64,000 bases of DNA from Paenibacillus_E allorhizoplanae (GCF_927798215.1 NZ_CAKMMW010000011.1:124001-188000); one strand, 5' to 3'; numbered from the stretch's first letter, positions 17,607-27,015 are shown. The notes: a model not told the origin generated them from the sequence alone. A program made the numbers and translations.

Positions 17607-17621
17607 AGCGCTACCTCTCCC

Positions 17622-18113
17622 TTACGGCGAAACAAGCATTCGGTGATCATCTTCTTGATCTTCGAAAATAATGCCGTCTTGTTTGTATTTTTTCAAAATA
17701 AAATTCGTTTTCGTAGAAAGCACACGGTCGATTGGCGACAACTTGTTGGAAACGAATGAAGCCACCTGTTTGAGCGAGCTCCCCTCAATCTCAACGAGCA
17801 AATCATACGCGCCTGACATGAGATAAACCGATTTGACTTCCGGATATAAATAGATCCGTTCCGCAATCGCATCAAACCCGCGCCCGCGCTCCGGCGTAAT
17901 TTGTACTTCAATTAGGGCGGTAACCTTTTCGTCATCTACTTTGCTCCAGTTCACGACTGTCGCGTATTTGACAATGACCTTATCCGCTTCCATCTCGCTT
18001 ATCGCTCGCGCAACTTCGGCCTCCGCCGTTCCTAACATGGTGGCGATCAGATCCGCGCTCCTGCGGGCGTCTTCCTTTAGTAAATCGAGAATTTTAAGCT
18101 TCAAAGTATCCAT
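17622..18113 (-). CDS. Lrp/AsnC-family regulator (AlaR-like)
   Basis: A 163-residue transcription factor. An N-terminal winged helix (LKILDLLKEDARRSADLIATML) leads to the RAM/AsnC ligand-binding domain (VYLMSGAYDLLVEIEGSS). The ATG at 18113 follows AAGGTAGG; the ATG at 18149 has no site. It is co-transcribed with the aminotransferase downstream, suggesting control by alanine or a related amino acid. Confidence 0.87.
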   Translation of the reverse strand: MDTLKLKILDLLKEDARRSADLIATMLGTAEAEVARAISEMEADKVIVKYATVVNWSKVDDEKVTALIEVQITPERGRGFDAIAERIYLYPEVKSVYLMSGAYDLLVEIEGSSLKQVASFVSNKLSPIDRVLSTKTNFILKKYKQDGIIFEDQEDDHRMLVSP

Positions 18114-18250
18114 GGTTAAACCTACCTTTCTGAGATATGTTTCATTCATCCATTCATCTTACAATGAATTGCTGTCCTAATTCAATTACTGATCGCGGAA
18201 GAAAGGCAGAATATTTATATATATTCGAAAATTCCGCTAGGATTGGCAAA

Positions 18251-18284
18251 ATAAAAAGCCACTGGATAACCATCCGAGTGGCTC
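18251..18284 (-). terminator. intrinsic terminator after cysK
   Basis: AGCCACT pairs with AGTGGCT across a 13-base loop and is followed by TTTTATTTT on the minus strand. Confidence 0.8.
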
Positions 18285-18312
18285 AATGCTCCCAATTCAC
18301 CTCGTACAAGGG

Positions 18313-19233
18313 TTAAAAGAGATCCATACTTAAATATCGCTCGCCTGTATCTGGTGCAATACAAAGCACTCGCTTTCCTGCCCCGAGCTTTCTTGCAACC
18401 TGCATCCCCGTCCATACTGAGGCTCCAGCCGAAGGACCAACAAGGATGCCTTCCTTACTCGCCAAATCCCTCATCGTTTGGATGGCATCCTCATCTGCCA
18501 CTTGCACAATCTCATCATAAACGCTAGTGTTCAAAATTGCCGGAACAAAACCCGGACTTGTCCCCACGAGCTTATGTGGCCCAGGGCTTCCACCAGAAAG
18601 TACTGGTGACCCCTTCGGCTCCACTACATAAATCTGGATATTCGGCAAATGCTCCCGAAGCACTTCACCAGTCCCCGTAATCGTACCTCCAGTTCCTGAG
18701 GTAGCAACAAATGCATCCAGCTTGCCCTCCATTTGCTGCAAAATTTCAGGTGCAGTCGTTATGCGATGAATACTCGGATTCGCTGGATTCTCAAACTGTT
18801 GTGGGATAAAGCTGCCCGGGATTTGATCCCGTAACTCCACAGCTTTCGCAATGGCACCTGGCATCCGCAAAGCGGCTGGTGTTAGGACGACTTCGGCACC
18901 ATAGGCTTTCAGGATATTAATACGTTCCTTGCTCATATTGTCCGGCATAATCAAGATGGCCTTATAGCCCTTGGCCGCCGCGTTCATCGCGAGTCCGATC
19001 CCCGTATTTCCGCTAGTAGGCTCAATAATTGTCGCACCTGGCTGAAGTTGTCCTGACTTCTCTGCCTGATCAATGAGATTCCATGCTGCCCGATCCTTCA
19101 CGCTTCCGCTCGGATTGAAATACTCCAATTTCACATACAACTCAGCAGCTTCCGGTTCCAATAAGCGATTTACGCGCACCGCGGGGGTATCTCCGATCAG
19201 CTCTGTGATGCTATTCACCATTTTTGGCGGCAT
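18313..19233 (-). CDS. cysK: cysteine synthase CysK
   Basis: O-acetylserine sulfhydrylase of 306 residues. The PLP lysine is in SGSVKDRAA, the substrate loop in EPTSGNTGIGLA, and GTGGTITGTGE binds the PLP phosphate. GGAGGGGG lies just before the ATG at 19233. The family's FIPQQFENPANP is intact, so a catalytic enzyme is expected. A terminator follows, so it is probably a single-gene unit. Confidence 0.92.
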   Translation of the reverse strand: MPPKMVNSITELIGDTPAVRVNRLLEPEAAELYVKLEYFNPSGSVKDRAAWNLIDQAEKSGQLQPGATIIEPTSGNTGIGLAMNAAAKGYKAILIMPDNMSKERINILKAYGAEVVLTPAALRMPGAIAKAVELRDQIPGSFIPQQFENPANPSIHRITTAPEILQQMEGKLDAFVATSGTGGTITGTGEVLREHLPNIQIYVVEPKGSPVLSGGSPGPHKLVGTSPGFVPAILNTSVYDEIVQVADEDAIQTMRDLASKEGILVGPSAGASVWTGMQVARKLGAGKRVLCIAPDTGERYLSMDLF

Positions 19234-19296
19234 TGGTGCCCCCTCCTCATCCCTTACTCATGCTACTCACATTTTCATGCGGAAACCTAGCCGCTG

Positions 19297-20532
19297 TCAA
19301 GACTTGGCTGCAGGTAACTGGTTTCGTATGAATACCCAAGAGAAGAATGTTGAGCTTCCGATGACGAGTAACAGCACATTGATGATAAGCGGCTCTTTAC
19401 TCCAAGAAATAACACATATAAATAAAAGTACGCCGCATACGCGCCCTACATTCAGCGATAACTCACGCAGAACAATATACTCTTCTCGTTGTTTGGCACT
19501 TTCATCATCCGATCCAATTAAGTCAAACACAACGGACACCATTGGAATGGAGTACATGGGGAAAAAAAGTGCAGAACCGATCCCGAATATCAGCAATGTG
19601 CTGAATGACATTTTCCAGAAAAATGGCAAGATCACAAGAACAACCATCACCGAGCCAATGAACATACTCTTTTTACGAAAAGAAGGTCGTATGAAGCGTC
19701 CTGCTGCCCAGAAGCTAACTAACGCGACGGATGAAGTAATTAGAGCGAAATTACCTAGACTAGCTTCACTTGAAGTCGATATGTACACAAGCAATCCAAT
19801 CATAAATCCAAATACGCCCTCACGCACACCTTGAAAAAGTAAAGCCAGACTTACTCGCTTCCAAGGTGTTTGAGGTTGCCTAAGGATTCGCAGAGGCAAG
19901 AGCCATTCATAGGTGCCACTCAATTTCCTCTTCTTCAGAAAAAAACTGACCACAACACCTAATAGAAATATCCCTAACGAGATGGAAAAGATAAGACGAT
20001 ATCCCGCTCCATCCCCTAACGTAACGATGAGTAAACCTGAAATCCAGGGAGCGATAATCCCTGCACAAGCACCCAATAAGCCAACCCAACCATTGAATCG
20101 ATCTCGATTATCGGGATCTGTCACTTCAAAGTAAACTACGTTGAAGGCAATCCAGAACAAGCCTACAGAGATCCCTTGGACCATGCCTAACCAAACGAAA
20201 TAGTGGACACTGCTAGTCCCCATCCAGAGCACCAGCATGTAAAAACACGCTGATATAGATACACCAATACGTAAGCAATTCATTTTATTGTGTTCTTTTA
20301 CCCACTTTCCAGCTAACCAAAAGGTAATAGCCATCGTCAAATGGGTCGTTAAGGTGAACCAGCCGATTAACGTAAAGTCATTTTTGGCTTTCCACAAATA
20401 AACACCGACGAATGTACCCGATAAGGCATTGGCTCCGCCGAATAGTGCATGAACAACGAGCAAAAGGATCGCTTGAGCATCCAGTTTACCTTTACTTTTC
20501 ACACTCGTTTGATTCGTTTGATTCGTTTGCAT
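19297..20532 (-). CDS. MFS transporter
   Basis: A 411-residue membrane protein with about 12 hydrophobic segments, an MFS fold and a basic loop between helices 6 and 7 (FLKKRKLSG). The N-terminus begins with a short Asn/Gln/Thr-rich cytoplasmic tail. GGAGGAGG precedes the ATG. No substrate-specific motif is recognised and the neighbours do not suggest one. Confidence 0.75.
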   Translation of the reverse strand: MQTNQTNQTSVKSKGKLDAQAILLLVVHALFGGANALSGTFVGVYLWKAKNDFTLIGWFTLTTHLTMAITFWLAGKWVKEHNKMNCLRIGVSISACFYMLVLWMGTSSVHYFVWLGMVQGISVGLFWIAFNVVYFEVTDPDNRDRFNGWVGLLGACAGIIAPWISGLLIVTLGDGAGYRLIFSISLGIFLLGVVVSFFLKKRKLSGTYEWLLPLRILRQPQTPWKRVSLALLFQGVREGVFGFMIGLLVYISTSSEASLGNFALITSSVALVSFWAAGRFIRPSFRKKSMFIGSVMVVLVILPFFWKMSFSTLLIFGIGSALFFPMYSIPMVSVVFDLIGSDDESAKQREEYIVLRELSLNVGRVCGVLLFICVISWSKEPLIINVLLLVIGSSTFFSWVFIRNQLPAAKS

Positions 20533-20612
20533 ACTCCTCCTCCTAATTGAGACCGATTATAGGCTTTTGTTAACCTTCCCCTTTGGAGTGAAATTATGAG
20601 GCGAATGCACGC

Positions 20613-20642
20613 AAAAAAACCGAATCCACGAGGACTCGGTTT
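20613..20642 (-). terminator. intrinsic terminator
   Basis: On the minus strand a nine-pair stem (ACCGAGTCC/GGATTCGGT, one G-T) with a TCGT loop and seven T ends the zinc-ribbon gene unit. Confidence 0.9.
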
Positions 20643-20656
20643 CATTTCCAACGATC

Positions 20657-21157
20657 TTATTCTGATTTGATGCGTTCAACCATCAGTAATCGGTCCGTGT
20701 CTGAAAGCACTTTCTCAACTCGGAAACAAGATGGACACACATAAACATCCGTCGTGAAAGGGCCTGTTAAGAACGCACTCCCTAATGTTTTTGGAATCGT
20801 GGGGGTGAAGGAAGCTCCGCTTGTCACTTCAGTTCCAGCTAGGAGCAAGAATTCATGACAACTTGAGCACTCAGGTGCTTCTTCCTGCTCATCCGTTAAT
20901 TGTTGGACCTTCTCGCCATACTTATCAAGCGGCTCATCGGAATCATCCCAAGCCAATGATAAATCCTCATCGGATTCGGCATATTCTTGCTCATTGAAAC
21001 GAAGCTTCTGCCCTGTTTGCTTAACCTTCAAATCAATGCTGCGATAATCATTCAATTCATTAAAACAGTGTGGACACTCATCCTCTGGTCCAATTTCGGG
21101 ATCCCAAACGATTTCGGTTTGGCACCACGGACATACAACTTCTTCATTGCTACTCAT
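20657..21157 (-). CDS. zinc-ribbon protein of unknown function
   Basis: A 166-residue soluble protein with three CxxC elements: CPWC...CPHC near residues 9-35, CSSC around 98, and CPSC near 140. The first pair forms a classical zinc ribbon; the last two could form a second metal site. The middle is acidic. GGAGG precedes the ATG. It is the last gene of the PspA/DUF350 cluster. I do not recognise a named family. Confidence 0.7.
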   Translation of the reverse strand: MSSNEEVVCPWCQTEIVWDPEIGPEDECPHCFNELNDYRSIDLKVKQTGQKLRFNEQEYAESDEDLSLAWDDSDEPLDKYGEKVQQLTDEQEEAPECSSCHEFLLLAGTEVTSGASFTPTIPKTLGSAFLTGPFTTDVYVCPSCFRVEKVLSDTDRLLMVERIKSE

Positions 21158-21182
21158 TGCGAAATCCTCCAGCTAATTGCGT

Positions 21183-21266
21183 CTAGGCATATTTCCATAC
21201 ATAATAAACCCCTGCCGCTACAAACACAAGCGCGATAGCAAACAAGGTTCCCCACAGGTATTTCAT
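21183..21266 (-). CDS. 27-residue single-span membrane peptide
   Basis: A short ORF from ATG at 21266 to TAG at 21183. The product starts MKYLWGTLF and ends VYYVWKYA; nearly all of it is one hydrophobic helix. TTGGAGG lies eight to nine bases before the ATG, a strong site. It sits between DUF350 and the zinc-ribbon gene on the same strand. A small membrane protein linked to the PspA cluster is inference. Confidence 0.65.
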   Translation of the reverse strand: MKYLWGTLFAIALVFVAAGVYYVWKYA

Positions 21267-21295
21267 TGCTCAAGCCTCCAAGACTATGTATGATA

Positions 21296-21715
21296 CTAAG
21301 TTACACATGCTCCAACCACATAGGATAAGGAGACAGACAACGTTAAGGATAAGAAACCTACCGCACGATTATCCTTCCTAATTTCCTCATCAATTTTGAA
21401 ATAAGGCGTTAGGAACTCAAAGATAAAATATGCAACCAACAACAGCACGAAGCCATATCCGGCCCAAACGAGAGAGTGAATCATGGTGTCATTGTTTAAA
21501 ATAGCGAAACGGAACAAGTTGCAAATCCCGAAAATTTTCCCACCCGTAGCCATGGCGACCGATAGATTTCCTTTTTTAATTTCAGCCCAATCATCATACT
21601 TCGTGACCATTTCGAAGATGGTAAGGAAAACAACAAGCGCGACCACTGCTACAGCAAAAAAAGCAAGCGTTGCTAAATACGGATTACTTAACAAGACATC
21701 CACCTCTTCGTTCAT
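21296..21715 (-). CDS. DUF350 membrane protein (YjfL-like)
   Basis: A 139-residue protein with about four membrane segments. The GNLSVAMATGGKIFGI motif matches the DUF350 pattern. In E. coli the DUF350 protein YjfL is encoded beside the PspA paralogue YjfJ; here pspA is also immediately upstream, so a membrane-stress role is suggested. AGGAG precedes the ATG. Confidence 0.75.
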   Translation of the reverse strand: MNEEVDVLLSNPYLATLAFFAVAVVALVVFLTIFEMVTKYDDWAEIKKGNLSVAMATGGKIFGICNLFRFAILNNDTMIHSLVWAGYGFVLLLVAYFIFEFLTPYFKIDEEIRKDNRAVGFLSLTLSVSLSYVVGACVT

Positions 21716-21785
21716 ATCATCTCCTGCCTTCCTTTACACAAGTAGAGAGATTTAACGAAATCCCTTATTCCCTATATATGGTAGT

Positions 21786-21810
21786 AGAGACTGAGTATGA
21801 CTCAGTCTCT
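21786..21810. repeat. perfect 11+3+11 palindrome between pspA and DUF350
   Basis: AGAGACTGAGT and ACTCAGTCTCT flank ATG. There is no T run on either side, so a terminator is unlikely. It could be an mRNA processing or attenuation hairpin or a protein-binding site. Confidence 0.75.
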
Positions 21811-21832
21811 CGCAGGTACAACTAGTATAACA

Positions 21833-22513
21833 TTAGGATTGTTTTTTTTCAGCAAGCTTAGCTTTCATTGCTGCCAATTCATCGTTGATTTCGCTGCTGC
21901 TTGAGCCTAAACCGTCAAGCTCATCGTCCAAGCTGCGGTTTTTGGCACGAATTTCTCCGCTTGCTTGTGCTTCAGCTTCCATTTGCAACACTTTTTCGCT
22001 CATGCGATCGAAGCCTTTAGCAGCATTGTCTGTACCAAACCCAGACATTGCTTGGTTGATTTGTTTTTGTGCTTTTGCTGTTTCAGCGCGAGCAATTAAC
22101 AAATCCTTTTTGTTTTTCATTTTGTTAAACTCATCTTTCATCTCAGTCAATTGAGCACGAAGTTGATCGGCATTTGTTTTGGCTAGATCGTATTGACGTT
22201 TCAATTCATCATAACGGCCTTGGTGCTCTTTCTTATCTTCCAGTGCGCGGCGGGCTAAATCTTCATTCCCTGCTTCCAGGGCTTTCATAGCCTGCTCTGT
22301 ACGTTTTGTAACCATCTCTTCGGACTCTTCAAATTGCAGTTTAAATTTCTTTTCGATAGCAATTTGTTTCGCAACTGCCGTTTCTGCTTCCAAAATATCT
22401 TCTTCCATATCGCGTAAAAACTGATTTAACATTTTGACAGGATCTTCTGCCTTATCCAATAAATCATTAATTGAAGCCATTGTCATATCACGAAGTCTTT
22501 TGAAAATTCCCAT
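21833..22513 (-). CDS. PspA/IM30 family membrane-protecting protein
   Basis: A 226-residue, almost wholly coiled-coil protein of the PspA/Vipp1/LiaH family. The N-terminus MGIFKRLRDMTMASINDLLDKAEDPVKML matches the amphipathic helix and first hairpin of these proteins. They assemble into rods that stabilise damaged membranes. GGAGG precedes the ATG. It heads the cluster with DUF350. Confidence 0.9.
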   Translation of the reverse strand: MGIFKRLRDMTMASINDLLDKAEDPVKMLNQFLRDMEEDILEAETAVAKQIAIEKKFKLQFEESEEMVTKRTEQAMKALEAGNEDLARRALEDKKEHQGRYDELKRQYDLAKTNADQLRAQLTEMKDEFNKMKNKKDLLIARAETAKAQKQINQAMSGFGTDNAAKGFDRMSEKVLQMEAEAQASGEIRAKNRSLDDELDGLGSSSSEINDELAAMKAKLAEKKQS

Positions 22514-22605
22514 CTAAAATTCCTCCTAAGGTTTAATACTCTTTTATATCTATTTCATACGCATCACCGAAGAATGAGTTTCAAAAAGGATCAAAAATTT
22601 ATAAG

Positions 22606-24966
22606 TTATTTCAACTCGACAACCGTAACACCAGCTCCACCTTCATTATAATTACCCATCCGATAGCTTTTCACGTGTCGATGTCGACGCAAATATTCTT
22701 GCATCCCCGTTCTAAGGACTCCAGTGCCTTTACCATGAATCAAATACACTTGGCCAAAATTACTCAAGAAGGACTCATCTAAGAAGCGGTCTGCCTCAAT
22801 CAAAGCTTCCTCCATATTCATACCGCGCATATCTAATTCCATTTTGACATTATCATCGCGGGTTCGCTTGAGAGTCGTGGCTACTTTCTGCGGTTGCTTC
22901 GACTGTGGCGCATTGCCAGTTTTCTCAAGGTTGGATAACTGAACCTTCATTTTCATAATACCCAATTGAACATTAGCTTCGGTTGTTCCCACAAGCTCAA
23001 CAACGTGTCCTTTTTGTCCTAATGAAATGACTCTGACTTCATCCCCTGCTTCAATACGTTCAGGACGCTTCTTCAATGCACGCACTTGCTTGCTGCGCAG
23101 TTCAGGTGTCGCTTGATCCAGACGTCGCTTCGCCTCAACTAGCTTGTGGTCCTTGACCCCACCGGCTTCTTCCAGTGCCATGCGACGCAGGTCCGCAATG
23201 ACCTCGTCGGCTTCGCGGCGAGCTTTGACAACAGCTTCGCGTGCATCGCGCTCCGCTTTTTCGAGCAGCTTATCACGTTGCTCATCGAATTTGAGCTGCT
23301 GAGCCTCCAACGATTTGCGCATGGCTTCAGCTTCTTTACGCAGCTCTTCCGCCGCATAACGTTCAGATTCTGCGATCAGGCGATTTTCCTCGAGGGACGC
23401 AATCATCGACTCTACGCGCTGATCTTCCTCTCCTACCTGCGTGCGCGCATGTTCAATAATGCGACGAGACAATCCAAGCCGCTCAGCAATTGCAAAAGCA
23501 TTACTTCGCCCAGGAACACCGACTAATAAGCGATATGTCGGACTAAGCGTTTGAATATCAAACTCCATGCTAGCGTTAATCGTACCTTGTTTCTGATAAG
23601 CATACGCCTTCAATTCCGAGTAATGCGTTGTTGCAATAATGCGGCAGCCAATTTGATGAATATAGTCCAAAATTGATATCGCCAGTGCGGATCCTTCAGC
23701 AGGATCAGTACCTGCACCTAATTCATCTAGCAATACTAAGCTTTTCGGTGTCATATCGCGCAAAATGCTAATGATATTCGTCATATGACTCGAAAACGTA
23801 CTTAAGTTTTGCTCAATACTCTGTTCATCGCCAATATCCGCATAGATGGCATCAAATACGCAGAGCTGCGTCCCTTCTTCGGCGGGTACAAACAGTCCAG
23901 ACATCGCCATCAGACTCAGAAGTCCAACCGTTTTAAGAGAAACCGTCTTACCGCCTGTATTTGGGCCAGTGACGATAATTTGTGAGTAATCGTTGCCCAA
24001 CTCCAGATCGAGTGGCACAACGGCATCCGCCGCGATCAACGGGTGTCTTCCTCTTTTAATCTTAATAAAGCCTCTATCATTCAATCTTGGCATTGTAGCC
24101 TTTAACTCTCTAGCTAGACCTGCTTTGGCAAAAGTAAAATCAAGCTCTGCTAACTGATCCACATCCAAAACAAGCACTTCCACTTGTTCAGCAACTAGCT
24201 CAGTCAATGCCCGCAGAATTTTCTCGATTTCAGCCTCTTCTTTAAATTTGAGTTCACGAATTTTATTATTTAATTGCACGATAGCATCTGGTTCGATATA
24301 TAGTGTCGCACCCGAAGCTGACTGATCATGAATCATTCCGCCAAAGCTGGAACGATACTCTGATTTCACAGGAATAACGAATCGGTCATTCCGAATCGTA
24401 ATGAGCACATCCTGCAGCATCTTCTGGACAGAGGAATTACGAATCATTTGTTCCAATCTTTCGCGCACTCTTCCTTCACCTGTGCGAAGCTCACTTCGAA
24501 CTCGCCCTAATTCAGGGCTAGCTCCATCAACAACTACTGCATTTTCGTCGATGCAGCTATTGATTTTATCTTCTAGTTGTTTATTTTCTGTCAACAACTC
24601 CACTTGCGCCTTTAACATTGGGATCGCATATTCCTCATGAGCAGCAAGCACAAATCGCTTCAATCTACGCGATCCAAACATCGTAGTTGAGATTTCCAAC
24701 AGCTCTGTCGGATTCAGCATGCCACCAATTCTAGCTCTATGCAGAGGCGCCCGAATATCTCGGATGCCTCCGAAAGGTGCATTCCCTTTTAACCTCTCTA
24801 CATTTACCGCCTCATCAGTAGCTTGTAAGCGAAGCTTAACGAGTTCGAAATCTCCTTTAGGTTCCAGCTTCTCCGCTGTCTCTTTACCTAATGATGTCGA
24901 AGCATGATGAGCTACTTTATGTAAAATCTTCTGATATTCTAATGTTTTTATTATTTTCGGATTCAA
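22606..24966 (-). CDS. mutS2: MutS2/RqcU endonuclease
   Basis: A 786-residue protein with the MutS-type ATPase core and a C-terminal Smr domain. Walker A is GPNTGGKT; LLDELGAGTDPAEGSALA follows as Walker B. A long coiled coil links this to the Smr nuclease, where HGKGTGVLR is seen and LDMRG replaces the more usual LDLRG. The start is TTG, with AGAGG eight bases before. In B. subtilis it acts on collided ribosomes and may also limit recombination. Confidence 0.95.
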   Translation of the reverse strand: MNPKIIKTLEYQKILHKVAHHASTSLGKETAEKLEPKGDFELVKLRLQATDEAVNVERLKGNAPFGGIRDIRAPLHRARIGGMLNPTELLEISTTMFGSRRLKRFVLAAHEEYAIPMLKAQVELLTENKQLEDKINSCIDENAVVVDGASPELGRVRSELRTGEGRVRERLEQMIRNSSVQKMLQDVLITIRNDRFVIPVKSEYRSSFGGMIHDQSASGATLYIEPDAIVQLNNKIRELKFKEEAEIEKILRALTELVAEQVEVLVLDVDQLAELDFTFAKAGLARELKATMPRLNDRGFIKIKRGRHPLIAADAVVPLDLELGNDYSQIIVTGPNTGGKTVSLKTVGLLSLMAMSGLFVPAEEGTQLCVFDAIYADIGDEQSIEQNLSTFSSHMTNIISILRDMTPKSLVLLDELGAGTDPAEGSALAISILDYIHQIGCRIIATTHYSELKAYAYQKQGTINASMEFDIQTLSPTYRLLVGVPGRSNAFAIAERLGLSRRIIEHARTQVGEEDQRVESMIASLEENRLIAESERYAAEELRKEAEAMRKSLEAQQLKFDEQRDKLLEKAERDAREAVVKARREADEVIADLRRMALEEAGGVKDHKLVEAKRRLDQATPELRSKQVRALKKRPERIEAGDEVRVISLGQKGHVVELVGTTEANVQLGIMKMKVQLSNLEKTGNAPQSKQPQKVATTLKRTRDDNVKMELDMRGMNMEEALIEADRFLDESFLSNFGQVYLIHGKGTGVLRTGMQEYLRRHRHVKSYRMGNYNEGGAGVTVVELK

Positions 24967-25206
24967 TGTTCCAACCTCTTTTCTCTACCCTATATTATAA
25001 ACCAAATAGATCCTGATTAGCTACGGAGACAATGATTATATGGAAGATAATGCCCGCCATAATTATTACAAAGTTGGTTACACTAAGTTGTGCATCTAAT
25101 CCTCTGCCAAAAGGAATTGCAAATCCTCACAATCAAAGCTTTCTGTTCAAAAAATCGCTTCTTGTCAATGGTCACATTCCATGACAGAAAGAAGGAGGTT
25201 CACGAC

Positions 25207-25575
25207 ATGCATCTTCTTGGACATCTGGTAAGGTTTATTGTTTCAGCTTTGGTTTTAATGTTTGTAAGCTGGTTAGTTCCAGGGTTCTCAGTCGGCGGAT
25301 TCTGGAGTGCATTTTTCTTGGCACTCGTTATCGCAATCGCGGCTTGGATCATTGAAGGAATCTTCGGCAAGCAAATCACCCCATTTGGCAGAGGACTCGT
25401 AGGTTTTATTGTGAGCGCATTAGTTATTTGGGCCGCTCAATTTATTGTGACCAATGTGTCTACGAGCATGATAGGTGCCATTTTAGCTGCTTTAGTCATT
25501 GGGATCATCGACCTATTCATTCCAGTGAAAACCCCGTTCGAACAGGGGATCACAGGAAGAGAAGATCGTCGATAA
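25207..25575 (+). CDS. YvlD-like four-helix membrane protein
   Basis: A 122-residue protein with four hydrophobic helices, of the YvlD/phage holin 4 superfamily type. Repeated short motifs (FGKQITPFGRGL, LFIPVKTPFEQG) are seen. The ATG at 25207 follows GGAGG at eight bases; longer in-frame readings start at 25090 but lack a site. YvlD-type genes are often near psp-like genes; here PspA is about 3 kb away, on the other strand. Function unknown. Confidence 0.75.
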   Translation: MHLLGHLVRFIVSALVLMFVSWLVPGFSVGGFWSAFFLALVIAIAAWIIEGIFGKQITPFGRGLVGFIVSALVIWAAQFIVTNVSTSMIGAILAALVIGIIDLFIPVKTPFEQGITGREDRR

Positions 25576-25619
25576 ACTTATCAGTTTCCATAACTGATAG
25601 CTAAAGTAAAGCCAAAAAA

Positions 25620-25659
25620 AAGATCGGCCTGCAGCGTTTTCACTCGCCGGGCCGATCTT
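25620..25659 (+). terminator. bidirectional intrinsic terminator
   Basis: AAGATCGGCC and GGCCGATCTT pair exactly across 20 bases, followed by TTTCTTT; the other strand has an A/T run too. Confidence 0.9.
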
Positions 25660-25749
25660 TTCTTTGTGGTTTCACCAGTTTGTCACTGTAATTTGGAAAA
25701 AGGTCGTGTACAATAATGAGGTTATCATTATGTATACGGAGGGGTACCC

Positions 25750-26175
25750 ATGAAAAAACTTACAATTCTTATGATGGGACTAGCAGTACTTATTGCCATC
25801 ACAGCATGCGGAAACAAAGACTCCAAAACAGCAACAGAAGCTACAACAACACCAGCTACAACTACGGCAGCCACAGCTTCCCCAGCCGCTACTTCGAAAG
25901 CTGCTGCAGGTGGACAAGAAGTTGTATTAAAAGCTACAAATTTTCAATTTGATAAAACCGAATATCGTATCAAAAAAGGCGAGTCGGTCACAATCACACT
26001 AGACAATTCTCAAGGTATTCACGGAGCATCGATTAAAGAGTTTAGCATTAACCTCAACAATGGAAATAAATCCGTTACCTTTACACCAGATAAAACAGGA
26101 TCATTCCCTATCACTTGCTCTATCATGTGCGGATCTGGCCATGCGAATATGAAAACGACACTTATCGTTGAATAA
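25750..26175 (+). CDS. CuA-like cupredoxin lipoprotein
   Basis: A 141-residue lipoprotein: signal peptide with lipobox ITAC (Cys20), an Ala/Thr-rich linker to about residue 53, then a cupredoxin domain. His91, Cys123, Cys127, His131 and Met134 fall in the order of a binuclear CuA site; the C-x3-C-x3-H-x2-M spacing matches cytochrome oxidase subunit II. No oxidase subunit is encoded beside it, so it may be a copper carrier or a nitrous-oxide/oxidase accessory protein. GGAGGGG precedes the ATG. Confidence 0.82.
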   Translation: MKKLTILMMGLAVLIAITACGNKDSKTATEATTTPATTTAATASPAATSKAAAGGQEVVLKATNFQFDKTEYRIKKGESVTITLDNSQGIHGASIKEFSINLNNGNKSVTFTPDKTGSFPITCSIMCGSGHANMKTTLIVE

Positions 26176-26202
26176 TTACAATTACCACTTCATGCTCAAT
26201 TA

Positions 26203-26240
26203 AACCTTTTCACGACTTCTGTGATCAGGTTTTTTCTTTA
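26203..26240 (+). terminator. intrinsic terminator of the cupredoxin gene
   Basis: AACCT pairs with AGGTT around an inner CAC/GTG, followed by a T-rich tract. The stem is weak. Confidence 0.6.
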
Positions 26241-26410
26241 TTTTCAGACTTGAACATATCTAAAAAGATGCGGATGCCAACTTAGCAGTCCGATAGTTCA
26301 CTCTAAGCAAATTTGCAAAAGCTGGGATCGAATATAAGTCAATTGGTCTTGAATCAATATTTTCATGCCTCATTACTTATCCCTATCGCATTATAGGGTA
26401 TCTCCGCACA

Positions 26411-26456
26411 AAACAAATAGAAACTACCGCTTTTTTTTCAAAAGGCAGTAGTTTCT
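26411..26456 (-). terminator. intrinsic terminator overlapping the cvpA stop
   Basis: On the minus strand AGAAACTAC plus three more pairs closes a loop rich in A, then TTTGTTTT follows. The stop codon of cvpA is at the stem's foot. Confidence 0.8.
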
Positions 26457-27009
26457 ATAGGGAGATTCCTTGTTTCCACAGGTCATGGAGTTTCCCCGCA
26501 ACCTGCGGGAGCTCGTTTATTAAATACGGAGCTATAGATGAGTTTGCTAGCAGCTTCTGGGGGCCATCTGATGGAATGATAGTCATCACATTTACAGCAA
26601 TTACAATGATGAGCAGTGCTTCTGCTAACCCCAGTAATGCGCCGCTCCAACGGTTAATGGTACTTAGCCCTGGAGTTTTGGCAAGAACATTCAAGGCTCT
26701 GCCAATGACCATAAGTGCAAGTTTAACACCAAAAAATAGGAGCGCAAAGGCAATGGCATTTAGAATATAAATATCTAAATTGAGTCCTTTTACGATGAAT
26801 TCATATTTTTGGTAGTTCTGATAGGTTGGTAATGAAATTGCACTCTTGAGTAACGGAGCAAGATCCTTGTAAAAATAAAAGGCAACTAGATAAGCAAGGA
26901 TCATACCCGAAATAGAAACGATTTGTGAAATAAATCCTCTAAAGTAGCCAATCAGCAATCCTAAGGCAATGACCGACATTAAGACGTAATCAAGCAGGTT
27001 CACTGTCAC
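26455..27009 (-). CDS. CvpA family membrane protein
   Basis: A 184-residue protein with four to five membrane segments. LIGYFRGFISQIVSISGMILAYL fits the conserved CvpA core. It starts with GTG; another GTG is two codons on. It follows the giant zapA gene by six bases, as in Bacillus genomes where zapA and yshB (CvpA-like) are neighbours. The role is uncertain; CvpA was first linked to colicin V production. Confidence 0.85.
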   Translation of the reverse strand: MTVNLLDYVLMSVIALGLLIGYFRGFISQIVSISGMILAYLVAFYFYKDLAPLLKSAISLPTYQNYQKYEFIVKGLNLDIYILNAIAFALLFFGVKLALMVIGRALNVLAKTPGLSTINRWSGALLGLAEALLIIVIAVNVMTIIPSDGPQKLLANSSIAPYLINELPQVAGKLHDLWKQGISL

Positions 27010-27015
27010 TTAGGG

